From positions 10,062,107 through 10,126,106 of the forward strand of contig CM077823.1 in assembly GCA_039720395.1 (NCBI GenBank): a stretch of DNA of 64,000 nt, written 5' to 3'. A model generated the notes under the pieces. That model saw only the letters and a program-made list of their open reading frames with translations, was not told the DNA's origin and made no database searches. Shown piece after piece: positions 11,301 through 22,182 of this stretch; position 1 is the first letter of the stretch; each line of letters begins with the position of its first letter. The stretch comes from Liquidambar formosana. Its lineage: Eukaryota > Streptophyta > Magnoliopsida > Saxifragales > Altingiaceae. Both the position numbers and the translations under genes were made by a program.

Positions 11301-11684
11301 GAAACCCGCGTCTAGTTGTTTAGTTACCTCTTCTTTTACTTTTAGAGCCCATTCTAGTTTTAATCTTCTGAGTTTCTGCTTTACCGGCTTCTTTAGGGAA
11401 TTAGTGGGGATATAGTGTTGCACAATATCGGGGTCGATGCCAGGCATGTCTTCATAAGACCATGCAAAAGCCATAATGTTGGCTTTCAAGAGGGAGATCA
11501 TCTTTTCTTTTTCAACGGGGGAGAGGGTTTTCCCAATTTTAACTATTCTTGGCAATTCATTCGTCCCTAAGTTGATTGATTCCAATTCATCCATATGAGG
11601 TTCGGTGACGCTACTTTTCCTTTGCTCAACGAGCTCCGGGGGGACATCGTTCCTAGGATCTATATCCATGCCATAAATATCCAT
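8325..11684 (-). pseudogene. pol (RT, RNase H, aRNase H, integrase), A1, broken
   Basis: Same 3,360-bp extent as the other pol copies (about 1,119 codons). It encodes RT, a degenerate Ty3-type RNase H, an archaeal-type RNase H and integrase. Three lesions are visible. A seventh T in the run at 11243-11249 shifts the frame near codon 148. One base is missing around 10806-10811, near codon 292. A TCA-to-TAA change at 9988-9990 falls near codon 565, between the first residues and the active site of the second RNase H. The aRNase H motif reads FRDSAL instead of FGDSAL. The integrase part from 9968 down is open, including H-H-C-C and D-D-E residues. Confidence 0.95.
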
Positions 11685-11703
11685 AGAGGAGAGAAAAGAG
11701 ACA

Positions 11704-11874
11704 CTGCATATATAGAGAAAGAAAGCACACTTTATTGACTAGGAATAATGGGAATGACACACAAAAGAAAGAAAGAAAACAAACAAATCTGTACCAATAC
11801 TATGACTCCACAAAGTGAGTTAAGTAGATACATCTTATTGAATTAGGGAAATATTACTAAGCTAAGACACCTAC
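11704..11874 (-). other. Candidate pro-RT intron, A1
   Basis: 171 bp, T-rich in the element's sense. The donor is CTT|GTAGGTGTC, overlapping the gag-pro TAG stop; the acceptor is CTATATATGCAG. Removal would keep the frame (phase 2) from gag-pro into pol. An intron between protease and RT is established for Ogre elements; here it is inferred from sequence. Confidence 0.6.
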
Positions 11875-13751
11875 AAGCTGCTGTCAGGTAGGCCAAGGTC
11901 TTCTTCTTCATGGAGTTCCGCAATGACACCACATTCAAGGTACCAATTCAGGAGTGGCATGGTAGCATGGCTAATGGATGAACCCTGGAGTTCTTCAATG
12001 GTCGAGTCTTCCACGGTGAGGATCATATCTTGGAACATTTTAGTCATAGCCCCTGCATCAAGGTTCTCTGCCCAGTCCTCCTCTTTCTTTTCCCAGAACT
12101 CATCATTGATGGCTTCATCATCCACCATTTCAGCTGTGATTGGATACCATTCGGTGAAGAAGATTTCAAAACCCGGAACTCGGATCTTGGTAGCTTGGTC
12201 AAAGGTGGGCTCTGGAAACCCGCAATATAGAAAATCATCCCCTTCTTTGACGAAGTAACCATTCAAAGTAGGTCGATATGGCGAGATCCTCAGGTTTGGC
12301 ACCCTTCCCTCGGCTTTGGCTCTTACCTTCTCCTTATTCCTCTTCAGCATTTCCACATGATCATTTCTGGAGGGCTCATATCCTAACCCAAAAGTATATG
12401 AGGTGACACGGCTTTGAATAGACGTAGGGATCCCTTGTTGGTGACGCCCTAGCCCCATGCCTGGAAAGAAACTCATTCTTCTCATGATTTCACCAACATG
12501 CAAGTTGCCATGGGGACAAAAGTCCAAGGGTATTAATTCACCCTTTTCGAGCTCTTTCTCAATGCATTGGACATACTCAAACCCAGATAGCGGTGTCGCT
12601 GCTGATTCGGGTTGTATCTCACATATAGGCACACCTGCGAGTTTCAATTCATAGTCCCCTTGAAGCGTTACTATGGCTCCTTCATAAGGAAACTTCACCT
12701 TTTGATGGAGTGAAGATGGCACAGCCCCTGCAGGATGGATCCAAGGTCGGCCCAACAGCAAGTTGAAACATGATGGCACATCCAACACTTGGAATTCCAC
12801 CCTAAATTCAGTGGGTCCCATGATGAGAGGCAAAGTAACTACCCCTATAACTTCTCGGCGGGTGTTGTCATAAGCTCTTACAGTCTGCCCAGATGGCATG
12901 AAGTCGGTGGGTCCCAAACCCAAAACAGTGGCAGTTCGGAGAGGACATACATTCAGTGCGGACCCATTGTCGATAAGGACGGTAGGAACCCTCTTCCCCA
13001 TAGTGTCAACGGTCACGTAGAGAGCTTGAGAATGGCTTGGCCCGCTTTTGGGTAGGTCTACATCGGTGAACACGATGGTTGAGTTCTTGGGAGTTGGATT
13101 CACCAAATGTACCAATCCCTCGGGGGATGTGTCAAAAGGCACTTGTATCTGATTCAGCAATTTCAACACGGTCTGTCTGTGCTTGTGCGAGGCCATGAGT
13201 AAGCCCCAGATAGTGATGTTGGCATTGGTCTTCTTCAGCTGCCTAAGCACTTCATCCTCTTCTTCTTGCAAGCTAGGACGCCTCTGCCCTTCCAAATCTT
13301 CCAACGGATTCTCAGATTCTAGGTGGGGAGGCTTGAAATGGCGACCCCCTCTGGTTATATGATCCAGCTCATCATCACTAGCCCATATATCATGGACTTC
13401 CTCGGAGTCATTCATTAAGTCATCCCATTCTATCATGTCAATGCTCTCCATCTCTGTCGGCAAGTCATCCCATCCTGAAGGGACTATCGGCTCATCTGAT
13501 ATTGGACTTGGGCTTGAGTACAGCACATAGTAATCAAATTTCCCCGACGCTTCACCTAATAGGCCAACCTGAGGATCCCCTGCTTCATATCTTTCTTTCA
13601 GCTCTTGTTGGATAGATTTCTTTGGCAACAACAAAACCTTTTGGTCAATGAGGTCTGGATGATCTTTTTTAGTAGGAACAAGCCTCGGTGTCATGACCGG
13701 GTGCACATGGTATTGGCAATATTGGTGAGGGGTTGAGGGTCTTGGCTTTGG
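11871..13751 (-). pseudogene. gag-protease C-terminal part, A1, cut by assembly gap
   Basis: Encodes the second zinc-knuckle region, the acidic linker, the aspartic protease (LIDNGSALNVCP, then LLLGRPWIHP) and a G-patch-like segment (FFPGMGLGRHQQG...TFGLGYEP), ending with the TAG at 11871-11873. Three single-base deletions lie between about 13654 and 13706, relative to A2. They scramble the knuckle CQYHRAPGHDTEAC but together restore the frame. The N-terminal gag is lost in the N run. Because the lesions cluster within 100 bp of the gap, poor consensus at a contig end is a likely cause. Confidence 0.85.
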
Positions 13752-13851
13752 NNNNNNNNNNNNNNNNNNNNNNNNNNNNNNNNNNNNNNNNNNNNNNNNN
13801 NNNNNNNNNNNNNNNNNNNNNNNNNNNNNNNNNNNNNNNNNNNNNNNNNNN
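13752..13851. other. Assembly gap (100 N)
   Basis: Exactly 100 Ns, a conventional scaffold gap of unknown size. It joins gag sequence of one element to integrase sequence of another in the same orientation. The missing stretch must include at least N-terminal gag, leader and 5' LTR of A1, and the integrase end, antisense ORF, array and 3' LTR of A2, or the join is wrong. Confidence 0.98.
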
Positions 13852-16351
13852 CCAAGGGTGACGACATACTTGTTAAAGGCATAGAAGGCAAATGTTGTCC
13901 ACTGGCGAACAGTTGGCATTTGTGGCACTTCTTGACATGTGCGTGGCAGTCCCTTTCCATGGTAGACCAGTAATAGCCTAGTCTCATGATTTTCTTAGCT
14001 AACATATAGCCATTCATATGCGGAGCCCCTGTCCCTTCATGGATTTCTTTAATCAGATGCTCGACTTCCTCCTCGGTGACACACAGCAGGTGGATCCCGT
14101 CGTATGATCTCCGATATAGCTTTCCTCCACAAAGTACATAGTGACTCGCCAATCGCCTTAGGGTTTTTCTATCGATACGAGATGCTCCTTCTGGGTATTC
14201 CCTTTCTTCAATGAACTTCTTTATGTCATGGAACCACAGACGGCCATCATTTACCTCTCCTCCTCGGATTGCACAACAGTACACAGGCTTGTCTCGGCAT
14301 TCTATCACCAACGGCTTCACATTTCCCTCTTCAGGTATCTCCACCATGGATGCTAGGGTCGCCAAGGCATCGGCGAACTGGTTCTTGTTCCTTGAAAGGT
14401 AGTTAAATTCTATCTCTGAGAACTCCTTGGTTAGAGCTTCCAGGTAGGCATGGTAGGGTAGCAGCTTCTCATCTCGTGTTTTCCATTCCCCTTTTATCTG
14501 ACAAATGATTAGCGCCGAGTCCCCGAACACTTCTAATTCTTTGATCCCCAATTCAAGTGCCGCTTCCAGTGCTAGGATACAGGCCTCATACTCAGCAATG
14601 TTGTTGGTGGCTTCGAACCCCAACTTGACCGCCAACGGTGTAAATGCCTCTTCGGGTGAGACCAGCAGGACTCCTATCCCATAACCTTTCTTATTGGCTG
14701 CTCCATCGAAGTATACTCTCCAAGTTTTTCTACCAATCTCTAGCACGTCCTCATCTGGGAATTGGTCGTTAAACGGAGCGGATGATGACACCGTACAGCT
14801 AGCTAGGTAGTCTGCGATGACGCTTCCCTTGATAGACTTCTGATTTACGTACTTGATGTCAAATTCATTGAGGAGAATTGACCATCGAGCAGTTCTGAAT
14901 GACAATACCGGCCTCTCTATCAAGTACTTCAACGGATCCATGCGACTTATCAAGAATACTTCAAAGGACATCATGTAGTGTCGGAGTTTCTGCGTCGCCC
15001 ATACTAGTGCCACACAAGCTTTTTCAATGGCATTGTACTTCACTTCATAGTCTGTCATTTTCTTGCTTAGGTAGTAGATGGCATTCTCCTTTGTAGACCC
15101 TTCGAGATATTGAGCTAACATAGCTCCCGTCGCGGTTTCGGTGACCGCTAAGTATAACAAGAGCGGTGCACCTTGCCGTGGGGGAACTAAGATTGGAGGA
15201 TTGCTTAAGTATCTCTTAAAGGTCTCAAAGGCTTCTTGGCATTCTTCGTTCCATACTTTTGGCACACCTTTCTTAAGCAATTTGAAGATTGGTTCGCAAA
15301 CCATGGTCAAGTTGGCAATGAATCGACTGATGTATTGAACTCTTCCCAGAAAACCCCGGATCTGCTTCTCAGTGCTAGGCGGCTCCATCTCCACAATAGC
15401 TTTTATCTTCCCTGGGTCCACTTCGATGCCCCTCTGAGTGATCATGAACCCTAATAGCTTGCCTGTAGTGACACCAAAAGCGCACTTCTGTGGGTTTAGA
15501 CGGAGATTGTACTTTTTTGCTCGCTCTAGGAATTTCTCTAGTGCCTTGAAATGCCCTTCTCTATCGACGGACTTCACGATCATATCATCGACATAAACCT
15601 CGACTTCCTTATGGATCATATCATGCAATAAGGTCGTAGCTACTCTTTGGTAAGTAGCCCCAGCGTTTCTTAAGCCAAAAGGCATTACCTTGTAACAGTA
15701 CGTTCCCCATTGCGTGATAAAGGCTGTTTTCTCCATGTCTTGAGGCGCCATCTTTATCTGGTTATACCCGGAGAATCCGTCCATAAAGGAGAGGAGTGCA
15801 TGTCCCACTGTACTATCCACCAACACGTCGATATGGGGTAAAGGAAAGTCATCCTTAGGGCTCGCGGCGTTGAGATCTCGGAAATCGACACACATCCTTA
15901 CTTTCCCATCTTTTTTAGGCACAGGCACTATATTCGACAACCACTCGGGGTACTCCACAACTTGGAGGAAACCCGTGTCTAGTTGTTTAGTTACCTCTTC
16001 TTTTACTTTTAGAGCCCATTCTGGTTTTAATCTTCTGAGTTTCTGCTTTACCGGCTTCTTTAGGGAATTAGTGGGGATATAGTGTTGCACAATATCGGGG
16101 TCGATGCCAGGCATGTCTTCATAAGACCATGCAAAAGCCATAATGTTGGCTTTCAAGAGGGAGATCATCTTTTCTTTTTCAACGGGGGAGAGGGTTTTCC
16201 TAATTTTAACTATTCTTGGCAATTCATTCGTCCCTAAGTTGATTGATTCCAATTCATCCATATTAGGTTCAGTGACGCCCCTTTTCCTTTGCTCAACGAG
16301 CTCCGGGGGGACATCGTTCCTAGGATCTATATCCATGCCATAAATATCCAT
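13852..16351 (-). CDS. pol, A2, C-terminus lost in gap
   Basis: Open from ATG 16351 to the gap, about 833 of the expected 1,119 residues. RT spans about residues 120-315, with catalytic D191 (FMDGFSG) and YVDD at 253-256. The Ty3-type RNase H follows (about 395-465), but its usual first Asp motif reads TVTETATGA, so it looks like a connection domain. The archaeal-type RNase H (about 541-668) has D549 (YFDGAA), E587 (NIAEYEAC), D611 (GDSAL) and D661 (FADALA), all four acidic residues. The integrase zinc region has H771, H778, C809 and C812. Sequence ends at SMSSP, before the integrase catalytic core. The product copies element RNA into DNA. The upstream frame stays open to the intron acceptor at 16371, so ATG 16351 need not be the true start. 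Confidence 0.93.
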
Positions 16352-16370
16352 AGAGGAGAGAAAAGAGACA

Positions 16371-16541
16371 CTGCATATATAGAGAAAGAAAGCACACTTT
16401 ATTGACTAGGAATAATGGGAATGACACACAAAAGAAAGAAGGAAAACAAACAAATCTGTATCAATACTATGACTCCACAAAGTGAGTAAAGTAGATACAT
16501 CTTATTGAATTAGGGAAATATTACTAAACTAAGACACCTAC
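16371..16541 (-). other. Candidate pro-RT intron, A2
   Basis: Same 171-bp GT-AG segment as at 11704-11874. The donor G is at 16541, one base into the last sense codon of gag-pro, and the acceptor AG ends at 16371. It contains T-rich stretches in the element's sense. Confidence 0.6.
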
Positions 16542-19500
16542 AAGCTGCTATCAGGTAGGCCAAGGTCTTCTTCTTCATAGATCTCCGCAATGACACCACA
16601 TTCAAGGTACCAATTCAGAAGTGGCATGGTAGCATGGCTAATGGATGAACCCTGGAGTTCTTCAATGGTCGAGTCTTCCACGGTGAGGATCATGTCTTGG
16701 AACATTTCAGTCATAGCCCCCGCATCAAGGTTCTCTGCCCAGTCTTCCTCTTTCAAGCTTCCATATAGATCTTGGATAGAGTGGTACCAACTTGTCAAAC
16801 TTTGAGGATTCGGCCCTTCTGTGAAGTATCTATCACCAAAACTTTTATCTGCCACGGCTGGGTCGGAACTTGGATAAAAAGTATATGGGATGTACTGCTT
16901 TATAGAAGAGTAATGGCGCGATGATTCATTCAGCTCTTTCTCAATGCATTGGACATAATCAAACCCAGATAGCGGTATCACTGCTGATTCGGGTTGTATC
17001 TCACATATAGGCACACCTGCGAGTTTCAATTCATAGTCCCCTTGAAGCGTTACTATGGCTCCTTCATAAGGAAACTTCACCTTTTGATGGAGTGAAGATG
17101 GCACAGCCCCAGCAGGATGGATCCAAGGTCGGCCCAACAGCAAGTTGAAACGTGACGGCACATCCAACACTTGGAATTCCACCCTAAATTCAGTGGGTCC
17201 CATGATAAGAGGCAAAGTAACTACCCCTATTACTTCTCGGCGGGTGTTGTCATAAGCTCTTACGGTCTGCCCGGATGGCGCGAAATCAGTGGGTCCCAAA
17301 CCCAAAACAGTGGCAGTTCGGAGAGGACATACATTCGGTGCGGACCCATTGTCGATAAGAACGGTGGGAACCCTCTTCCCCATAGTGTCAACGGTCACAT
17401 AGAGAGCTTGAGAATGGCTCAACCCGCTTTTAGGTAGGTCTACATCGGTGAACACGATGGTTGAGTTCTTGGGAGTTGGATTCACCAAATGTACCAATCC
17501 CTCGGGGGATGTGTCAACAGGCACTTGTATCTGATTCAACAGTTTCAACACGGTCTGTCTGTGCTTATGCGAGGCCATAAGCAAGCCCCAAATAGTAATG
17601 TTGGCATTGGTCTTCTTCAGCTGCCTAAGCACTTCATCCTCTTCTTCTTGCAAGCTAGGACGCCTCTGCCCTTCCAAATCTTCCAACGGATTTTCAGATT
17701 CTAGGTGGGGGGGCTTGAAATGACGACCCCCTCTGGTTATATGGTCCAACTCATCATCGCTAGCCCATATGTCATGGACTTCCTCGGAGTCATTCATCAA
17801 GTCATCCCATTCTATCATGTCGATGCTCTCCATCTCTGTCGGCAAGTCATCCCAACCTGAAGGGACTATCGGCTTATCTGATATCGGACTTGGGCTTGAG
17901 TACAGCACATAGTAATCATATTTCCCCGACGCTTCACCTAATAGGCCAACCTGAGGATCCCCTGCTTCATATCTTTCTTTCAGCTCTTGTTGGATAGATT
18001 TCTTTGGCAACAACAAAACCTTTTGGTCAATGAGGTCTTGGATGATCTTCTTTAGTATAAAACAAGCCTCGGTGTCATGGCCGGGTGCACGATGGTATTG
18101 GCAATATTGGTGAGGGGTTGATGGTCTTGGCTTTGGTGGAAGTGGCATGATAAGGCTGTTATTGCGGCAAATGGTGAAGAGACAGGTTAAGGTCATGGGG
18201 AGCGGAGTGTATTGTCTTATGGGATGGCGAGGGCGAGAGGATTCAACCCCAATGGCATTTATGGTGTTAGGTGGGGGTGTGTTGTTGGGTGATGGGAGAG
18301 GATTACGGGTGACATTTGGACGGGTTGGTGGTGAAATGACTTGCTTGTCAATGAGGTCTTGGACTTGGTGGCGAAGGCGAATACAGCGATTGGTGGCATG
18401 GCCTTTGGATTGGTGGTACTTGCAGTACTCATTCTCATTGTAGCTCTTGGGTAAGGGATTTGGTGGAGGTCTTGGGTCGAGTGGCTTCAATAGGTCACGA
18501 CTTATGAGCTTTTCAAGGACTCTTTCGAGTGGCATGAATAGGTCAGTGAATTGGCGAGGTGGGTTGACATCATTGAGAGAAAAGGGTTGGATTGGTTGAG
18601 TTATGGTGTTGACCTCGGCATTGTTCTTCCCAGTAAAGTTTGTCTTGCGACTCCTCACTTCCTCAGTATTGATTGTCCCATCATTGATAGCATCTTCAAC
18701 CTGCGTGCCAGCCCCAATGAGAGCTTTGAAATTTGGGAAATAGTGGGCAAATAGGTGCTTGTGATACACGGGCAGCAGGTTCTTAACCACTAACTGAATT
18801 TGGTCCTCCTCATTCGGCCTATCCGTCATTCTTGACGCCTTTTGTCTCCACCTTGTAATGTAAGCGGAGAAAGTTTCATGAGTCCCTTGCTTGGTAGTTT
18901 CTAGGTCCCTTCGAGTAACGTCCACCTCTGTGTTATACTTGTAGTGCTCTGAAAACTCATTGCATATGTCTTCCCAAGTCCGGGTTCTATTCTCATCCAA
19001 GGATAAGAACCATTTCAAAGCAGAAGTGGCCAAGGTTTCATGGAACATTTGAGCTAAAAGCTCGTCAGTAGCCCCTCGAGGGTGCATAGCTCGCACGTAC
19101 ATCTTCAAATGAGTCTTAGGGCAACCCGTCCCATCGAACTTTTCTAACTCCGGCATCTTGAATTGTAGTGGAATACGAGCCGTTGGAAACAGGGATAGAG
19201 TCCGCACATCGACCATGTCATCAGCCTTGCGAATCCCTTTTATGGTTCTCTCCAAAGCTTCTACCTTGCTAGCTAACACGGAATCACTGCTAGTACCTTT
19301 CCCCTTGGCTTCCCCTTCTAGGTTGGTGACCTCAGGTTTCGAGCTACTTTCCCCCCTTGTCTTGGTGTTCTCATTGGATTGAGGTCCCTCTTCGGTGCCA
19401 GCCCCATGAGGTATACTCGAGGAATGGGCCTTAGAGCCATTTTGTTCAAGATCCGCCATCTTCTGTTGGTTCTCTTGAGCCATTTTCAATGCGGTATTGG

Positions 19501-19591
19501 ATGTCTCGGCGGTGTGGTCAAGCTTGGCCGTGATGGCTTTCAGGCAAGCCTCAAGGTCAAAGTGCCCCTCACTAGTTCTTTCGTCGGCCAT
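16538..19591 (-). CDS. gag-protease, A2, intact, G-patch region replaced
   Basis: 1,017 aa from ATG 19591. The frame is open upstream to a GTG at 19657, but no earlier ATG is available. Order: charged N-terminus; retrotransposon Gag domain (about 165-300, with ALKWFLSLDE and FSAYITRWRQKASRM); two C-X2-H-X4-GH-X4-C knuckles (CKYHQSKGHATNRC near 390-403 and CQYHRAPGHDTEAC near 497-510); acidic linker; retropepsin-like protease (about 727-835) with active-site LIDNGSA (D747) and LLLGRPWIHP. Gag forms the particle and the protease cleaves the polyprotein. After the protease, about 60 residues (16753-16932) replace the roughly 155-residue G-patch segment of A1 and C. The frame ends at TAG 16538-16540, which overlaps the candidate intron donor. 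Confidence 0.93.
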   Translation of the reverse strand: MADERTSEGHFDLEACLKAITAKLDHTAETSNTALKMAQENQQKMADLEQNGSKAHSSSIPHGAGTEEGPQSNENTKTRGESSSKPEVTNLEGEAKGKGTSSDSVLASKVEALERTIKGIRKADDMVDVRTLSLFPTARIPLQFKMPELEKFDGTGCPKTHLKMYVRAMHPRGATDELLAQMFHETLATSALKWFLSLDENRTRTWEDICNEFSEHYKYNTEVDVTRRDLETTKQGTHETFSAYITRWRQKASRMTDRPNEEDQIQLVVKNLLPVYHKHLFAHYFPNFKALIGAGTQVEDAINDGTINTEEVRSRKTNFTGKNNAEVNTITQPIQPFSLNDVNPPRQFTDLFMPLERVLEKLISRDLLKPLDPRPPPNPLPKSYNENEYCKYHQSKGHATNRCIRLRHQVQDLIDKQVISPPTRPNVTRNPLPSPNNTPPPNTINAIGVESSRPRHPIRQYTPLPMTLTCLFTICRNNSLIMPLPPKPRPSTPHQYCQYHRAPGHDTEACFILKKIIQDLIDQKVLLLPKKSIQQELKERYEAGDPQVGLLGEASGKYDYYVLYSSPSPISDKPIVPSGWDDLPTEMESIDMIEWDDLMNDSEEVHDIWASDDELDHITRGGRHFKPPHLESENPLEDLEGQRRPSLQEEEDEVLRQLKKTNANITIWGLLMASHKHRQTVLKLLNQIQVPVDTSPEGLVHLVNPTPKNSTIVFTDVDLPKSGLSHSQALYVTVDTMGKRVPTVLIDNGSAPNVCPLRTATVLGLGPTDFAPSGQTVRAYDNTRREVIGVVTLPLIMGPTEFRVEFQVLDVPSRFNLLLGRPWIHPAGAVPSSLHQKVKFPYEGAIVTLQGDYELKLAGVPICEIQPESAVIPLSGFDYVQCIEKELNESSRHYSSIKQYIPYTFYPSSDPAVADKSFGDRYFTEGPNPQSLTSWYHSIQDLYGSLKEEDWAENLDAGAMTEMFQDMILTVEDSTIEELQGSSISHATMPLLNWYLECGVIAEIYEEEDLGLPDSSL
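16753..16932 (-). other. Replacement segment inside gag-pro (A2/B subfamily)
   Basis: In A2 and B the sequence between KEL and EEDWAENL is about 60 residues with no likeness to the G-patch region of A1 and C. It includes QYIPYTFYPSSDPAVADKSF and LTSWYHSIQDLYGSLK. I do not recognise it. It keeps the frame open in A2. Confidence 0.8.
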
Positions 19592-20446
19592 GTCTGTCTG
19601 ATGGGTAGACTCAACACTCACTAGACGCCCTTGTGGATTGCGGATCCAAGCCAGCACGTCTATGGATAGAAAAGTTTTAACCTTTAGCCTAAGGATCTGT
19701 CCTAAACCTCCATATTTTCCTTAATGAACTCGGTCTCTACACCATGTTCAATTAATTCATTCCTTTTATCCAATTACCTTTACAAGGGTCATGGATTAAG
19801 GGTATGTTTTAAAGAATAGGGCATAGAGTCCTTCAATTAGGTTTAATTAATCCCCTAGGACTAGCACATCACAAACATAGCTTTACATCCTATTTCCTTA
19901 ATTTATTCCTCCTAACCCATGGCCTTAACGAAGGCTAGGGTTTAAAGGTCTATGTTAAGGGCATAAGATACAAAGCCTCACACCACAAACACGGCATAGC
20001 ATCATTACAAACAAATGTGGGTGCATAATGGTGAGACCGTAGTGTCCTACAAGTCTGTCTACATGAACTAATGATAAGGGTAGGCTGGGGTCCTTCACTT
20101 GCTTGAGCAATCCTTATACCTAACCACATGTGGCATCAGGAACGCCGCGTGGGTCCAGCAGTACGTGATTAACTCATTTAATATACCCAAGGGCAAGCCC
20201 AAGGGTACTAGGCAAGAGAGGTTGATAGCTTTCGCCCCAACACATGGAATCAGGAAAACCAAGGTTGAGACTAGGCTGATCGTTGGCAAGGATACATCGA
20301 GGGACATCGATCCTAACATGCAAGAGTTTGCGCATACAATGCAATAAATGAAAGCACACAATCAAGCGGATGCAATGTGATTGATTTTAATTAAACATAA
20401 GAAATTAACCTAGCCCAATTAAACTTTATAGAGTCTAGCCCACAAA
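19592..20446 (-). other. 5' leader of A2
   Basis: About 855 bp between primer site and gag start, nearly identical in B and C. Just before gag it has CTTTTCTATCCATAG in the element's sense, a good splice acceptor. Short ORFs of 82-88 codons occur on both strands; the one in the element's sense lacks an ATG, so I do not call them genes. Confidence 0.75.
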
Positions 20447-20464
20447 TCCCCAGTGGAGTCGCCA
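20447..20464 (-). other. Primer binding site, A2
   Basis: TGGCGACTCCACTGGGGA on the minus strand, three bases (GTT) inside the LTR end. It would pair with a tRNA ending ...GAGTCGCCA. This is the PBS type I recall for Ogre/Tat elements (tRNA-Arg). Confidence 0.85.
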
Positions 20465-20467
20465 AAC

Positions 20468-21381
20468 TGTGAACCCCGGAAATTGGGCCCACAAGGGATT
20501 GAAAGAAAATGGGTTTGAAAAAGAAAAAGGAAAGGAGTCGCCACCTTATTTTTTAAAGGAAACAAGGAAAACCCTAAAAATCAGGTTGTTTTAGGAAAAC
20601 AATTTGAATGACTCCATAAAAAAAGGAAAGGCAAAAACCAATCTTTTGAAAACCAAAAAAATCGGGGATTCGGAGGCTAAGTTATGACATGGGAAGGTTC
20701 TAGGCAAAGCCTATAGGCACCCATGTCACCCTTTCGGTCTCTCAGTTCATTTGGGCTAAATTAAGATCTTTCCCATACAAAAATCAACAAGTATATCATC
20801 ACAAGAATTGCATGCATATCATATATTTCATTCATCCATCCATGCATAATAAGCACATAAAAACAGAAAAAGAAAACGAAGAAAAGAAAACAAAAATAAA
20901 CCTAGGATGCTTGGATCCTAGAACGGACTTGAGCCTCACGAAGAGCGCCTACGTACCATGCAGCGAAATACATGGATCAAAGTCCACGTAGTTCGAATAG
21001 AATTAGGGTTAAGACCTAATATAAACCTATGGTTAAAACCCTAGGTTTCCTTATTTGATCAAAAGAGTTGAATATGATAGAAAGTTTGATTTTAGGAAAG
21101 AAATCCACAAAATGGAAACTTTAATAAAAACCAGAATTTTATTTACGAAGGAAACCTTTGATTAAACCATAGACTTGTATTAAAAATTAACCCTAGATAG
21201 GGAGAAGAGAAAGAGTTAAGAAGAAAGGTGAATTGGGGCACCTTCACACCCACTTACCTGAGCGCAATTACTCCAAACATTAGCTATTTCAGACATAAGC
21301 AGCCCTATTTGCCATAGGACAAATACCACACCTATTTGCACCCTTACAAGTGCTCAAAACCATGCGAAGACACAAACATGC
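20468..21381 (-). repeat. LTR shared by A2 and B, left half (interrupted by C)
   Basis: Begins TGTGAACCCC next to A2's primer site, so it is A2's 5' LTR. It breaks off after CATGC at the element C boundary and resumes with CATGC at 38894. The two halves minus the 5-bp duplication give about 2,813 bp, the normal LTR length. Confidence 0.95.
21377..21381. repeat. Target-site duplication of element C, left copy
   Basis: CATGC directly before TGTCACACCCC; repeated at 38894-38898 after the 3' LTR. Confidence 0.9.
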
Positions 21382-22174
21382 TGTCACACCCCATTTTTGC
21401 ACCACCTTACTAGGGCTCATCATTTCATGCATGTTTTTGTTTTGTTTTTGAGTCTAGTCACTTGCATTAGTTTTCTAGAGTCACAAGGACAATGGATATG
21501 AATTTTGGTTCAAATTGGAGTTGATCTTGAGGGATAATAAGAGCTTTTGTGACTTGAGGGGCATAATCGTCTTTTAAGTCCCAAACTTTTCATTTGACCT
21601 TGGAATGATCTCCAAATTGTCAATTGGAGTTCATATGGATGCATATGAGGTATTTCTAGGTTCAATTTGGTAAGTCAATGGCTCGGGATTAAAATGGCTC
21701 GATGTAGTTCAAGTTGGTTAATTGACCCTTCCTTGGGTTAGCTCTAATTGACTCACAATTACCAACCAAATCTTTTCAAATTGACTTTCATTAGTCATCA
21801 TTTTACCCTCAAAAGTGTTTCATGAAGTTCAATTTTGATATGGCCTGATGATGAGTTTAGTGTGGTTATTTACGGATTATCCTTGAAGAATTAGTGCGAA
21901 TCACAGCATGAGATTTTTGGTTAAAATGAAAAGAAAATTATTTTATTAAATTAGCCATTTTTATCATGACACTAACACGTGTACGTATGTGATGAGTGTG
22001 TGTACGCACATACGATACATGTGCATGCGTGTTAGCGGTCAGTCTCCCAATTTTTATAAAAGACAATTTCCTTTTCCTATTCAGATTAGAAGTCTTTTAT
22101 CATTATAAAATACCTTTTGATTATTCTCCAAGGAAACCTAGTCCAGGAAGGAAAGGAAAACTCCAGATTTCAGC

Positions 22175-22182
22175 TATAAATA
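22175..22182 (+). promoter_or_regulatory. LTR TATA box, element C 5' LTR
   Basis: TATAAATA in CAGCTATAAATACTCTC. It is the likely core promoter for the genomic RNA; transcription start is expected near 22205-22215. Confidence 0.75.

Larger units (their letters stand above)
1174..13751 (-). mobile_element. Element A1: Tat-type Ty3/Gypsy retrotransposon, 3' portion
   Basis: Minus-strand element reading from the gap at 13752 down to its 3' LTR. Order in its own sense: C-terminal part of gag-protease, 171-bp intron-like spacer, pol with two frameshifts and one nonsense codon, antisense ORF, hairpin array, polypurine tract and 3' LTR. The N-terminal gag, leader and 5' LTR would lie in the assembly gap. 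It carries the G-patch-like region, as C does, but has the A/B LTR subtype. Confidence 0.9.
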
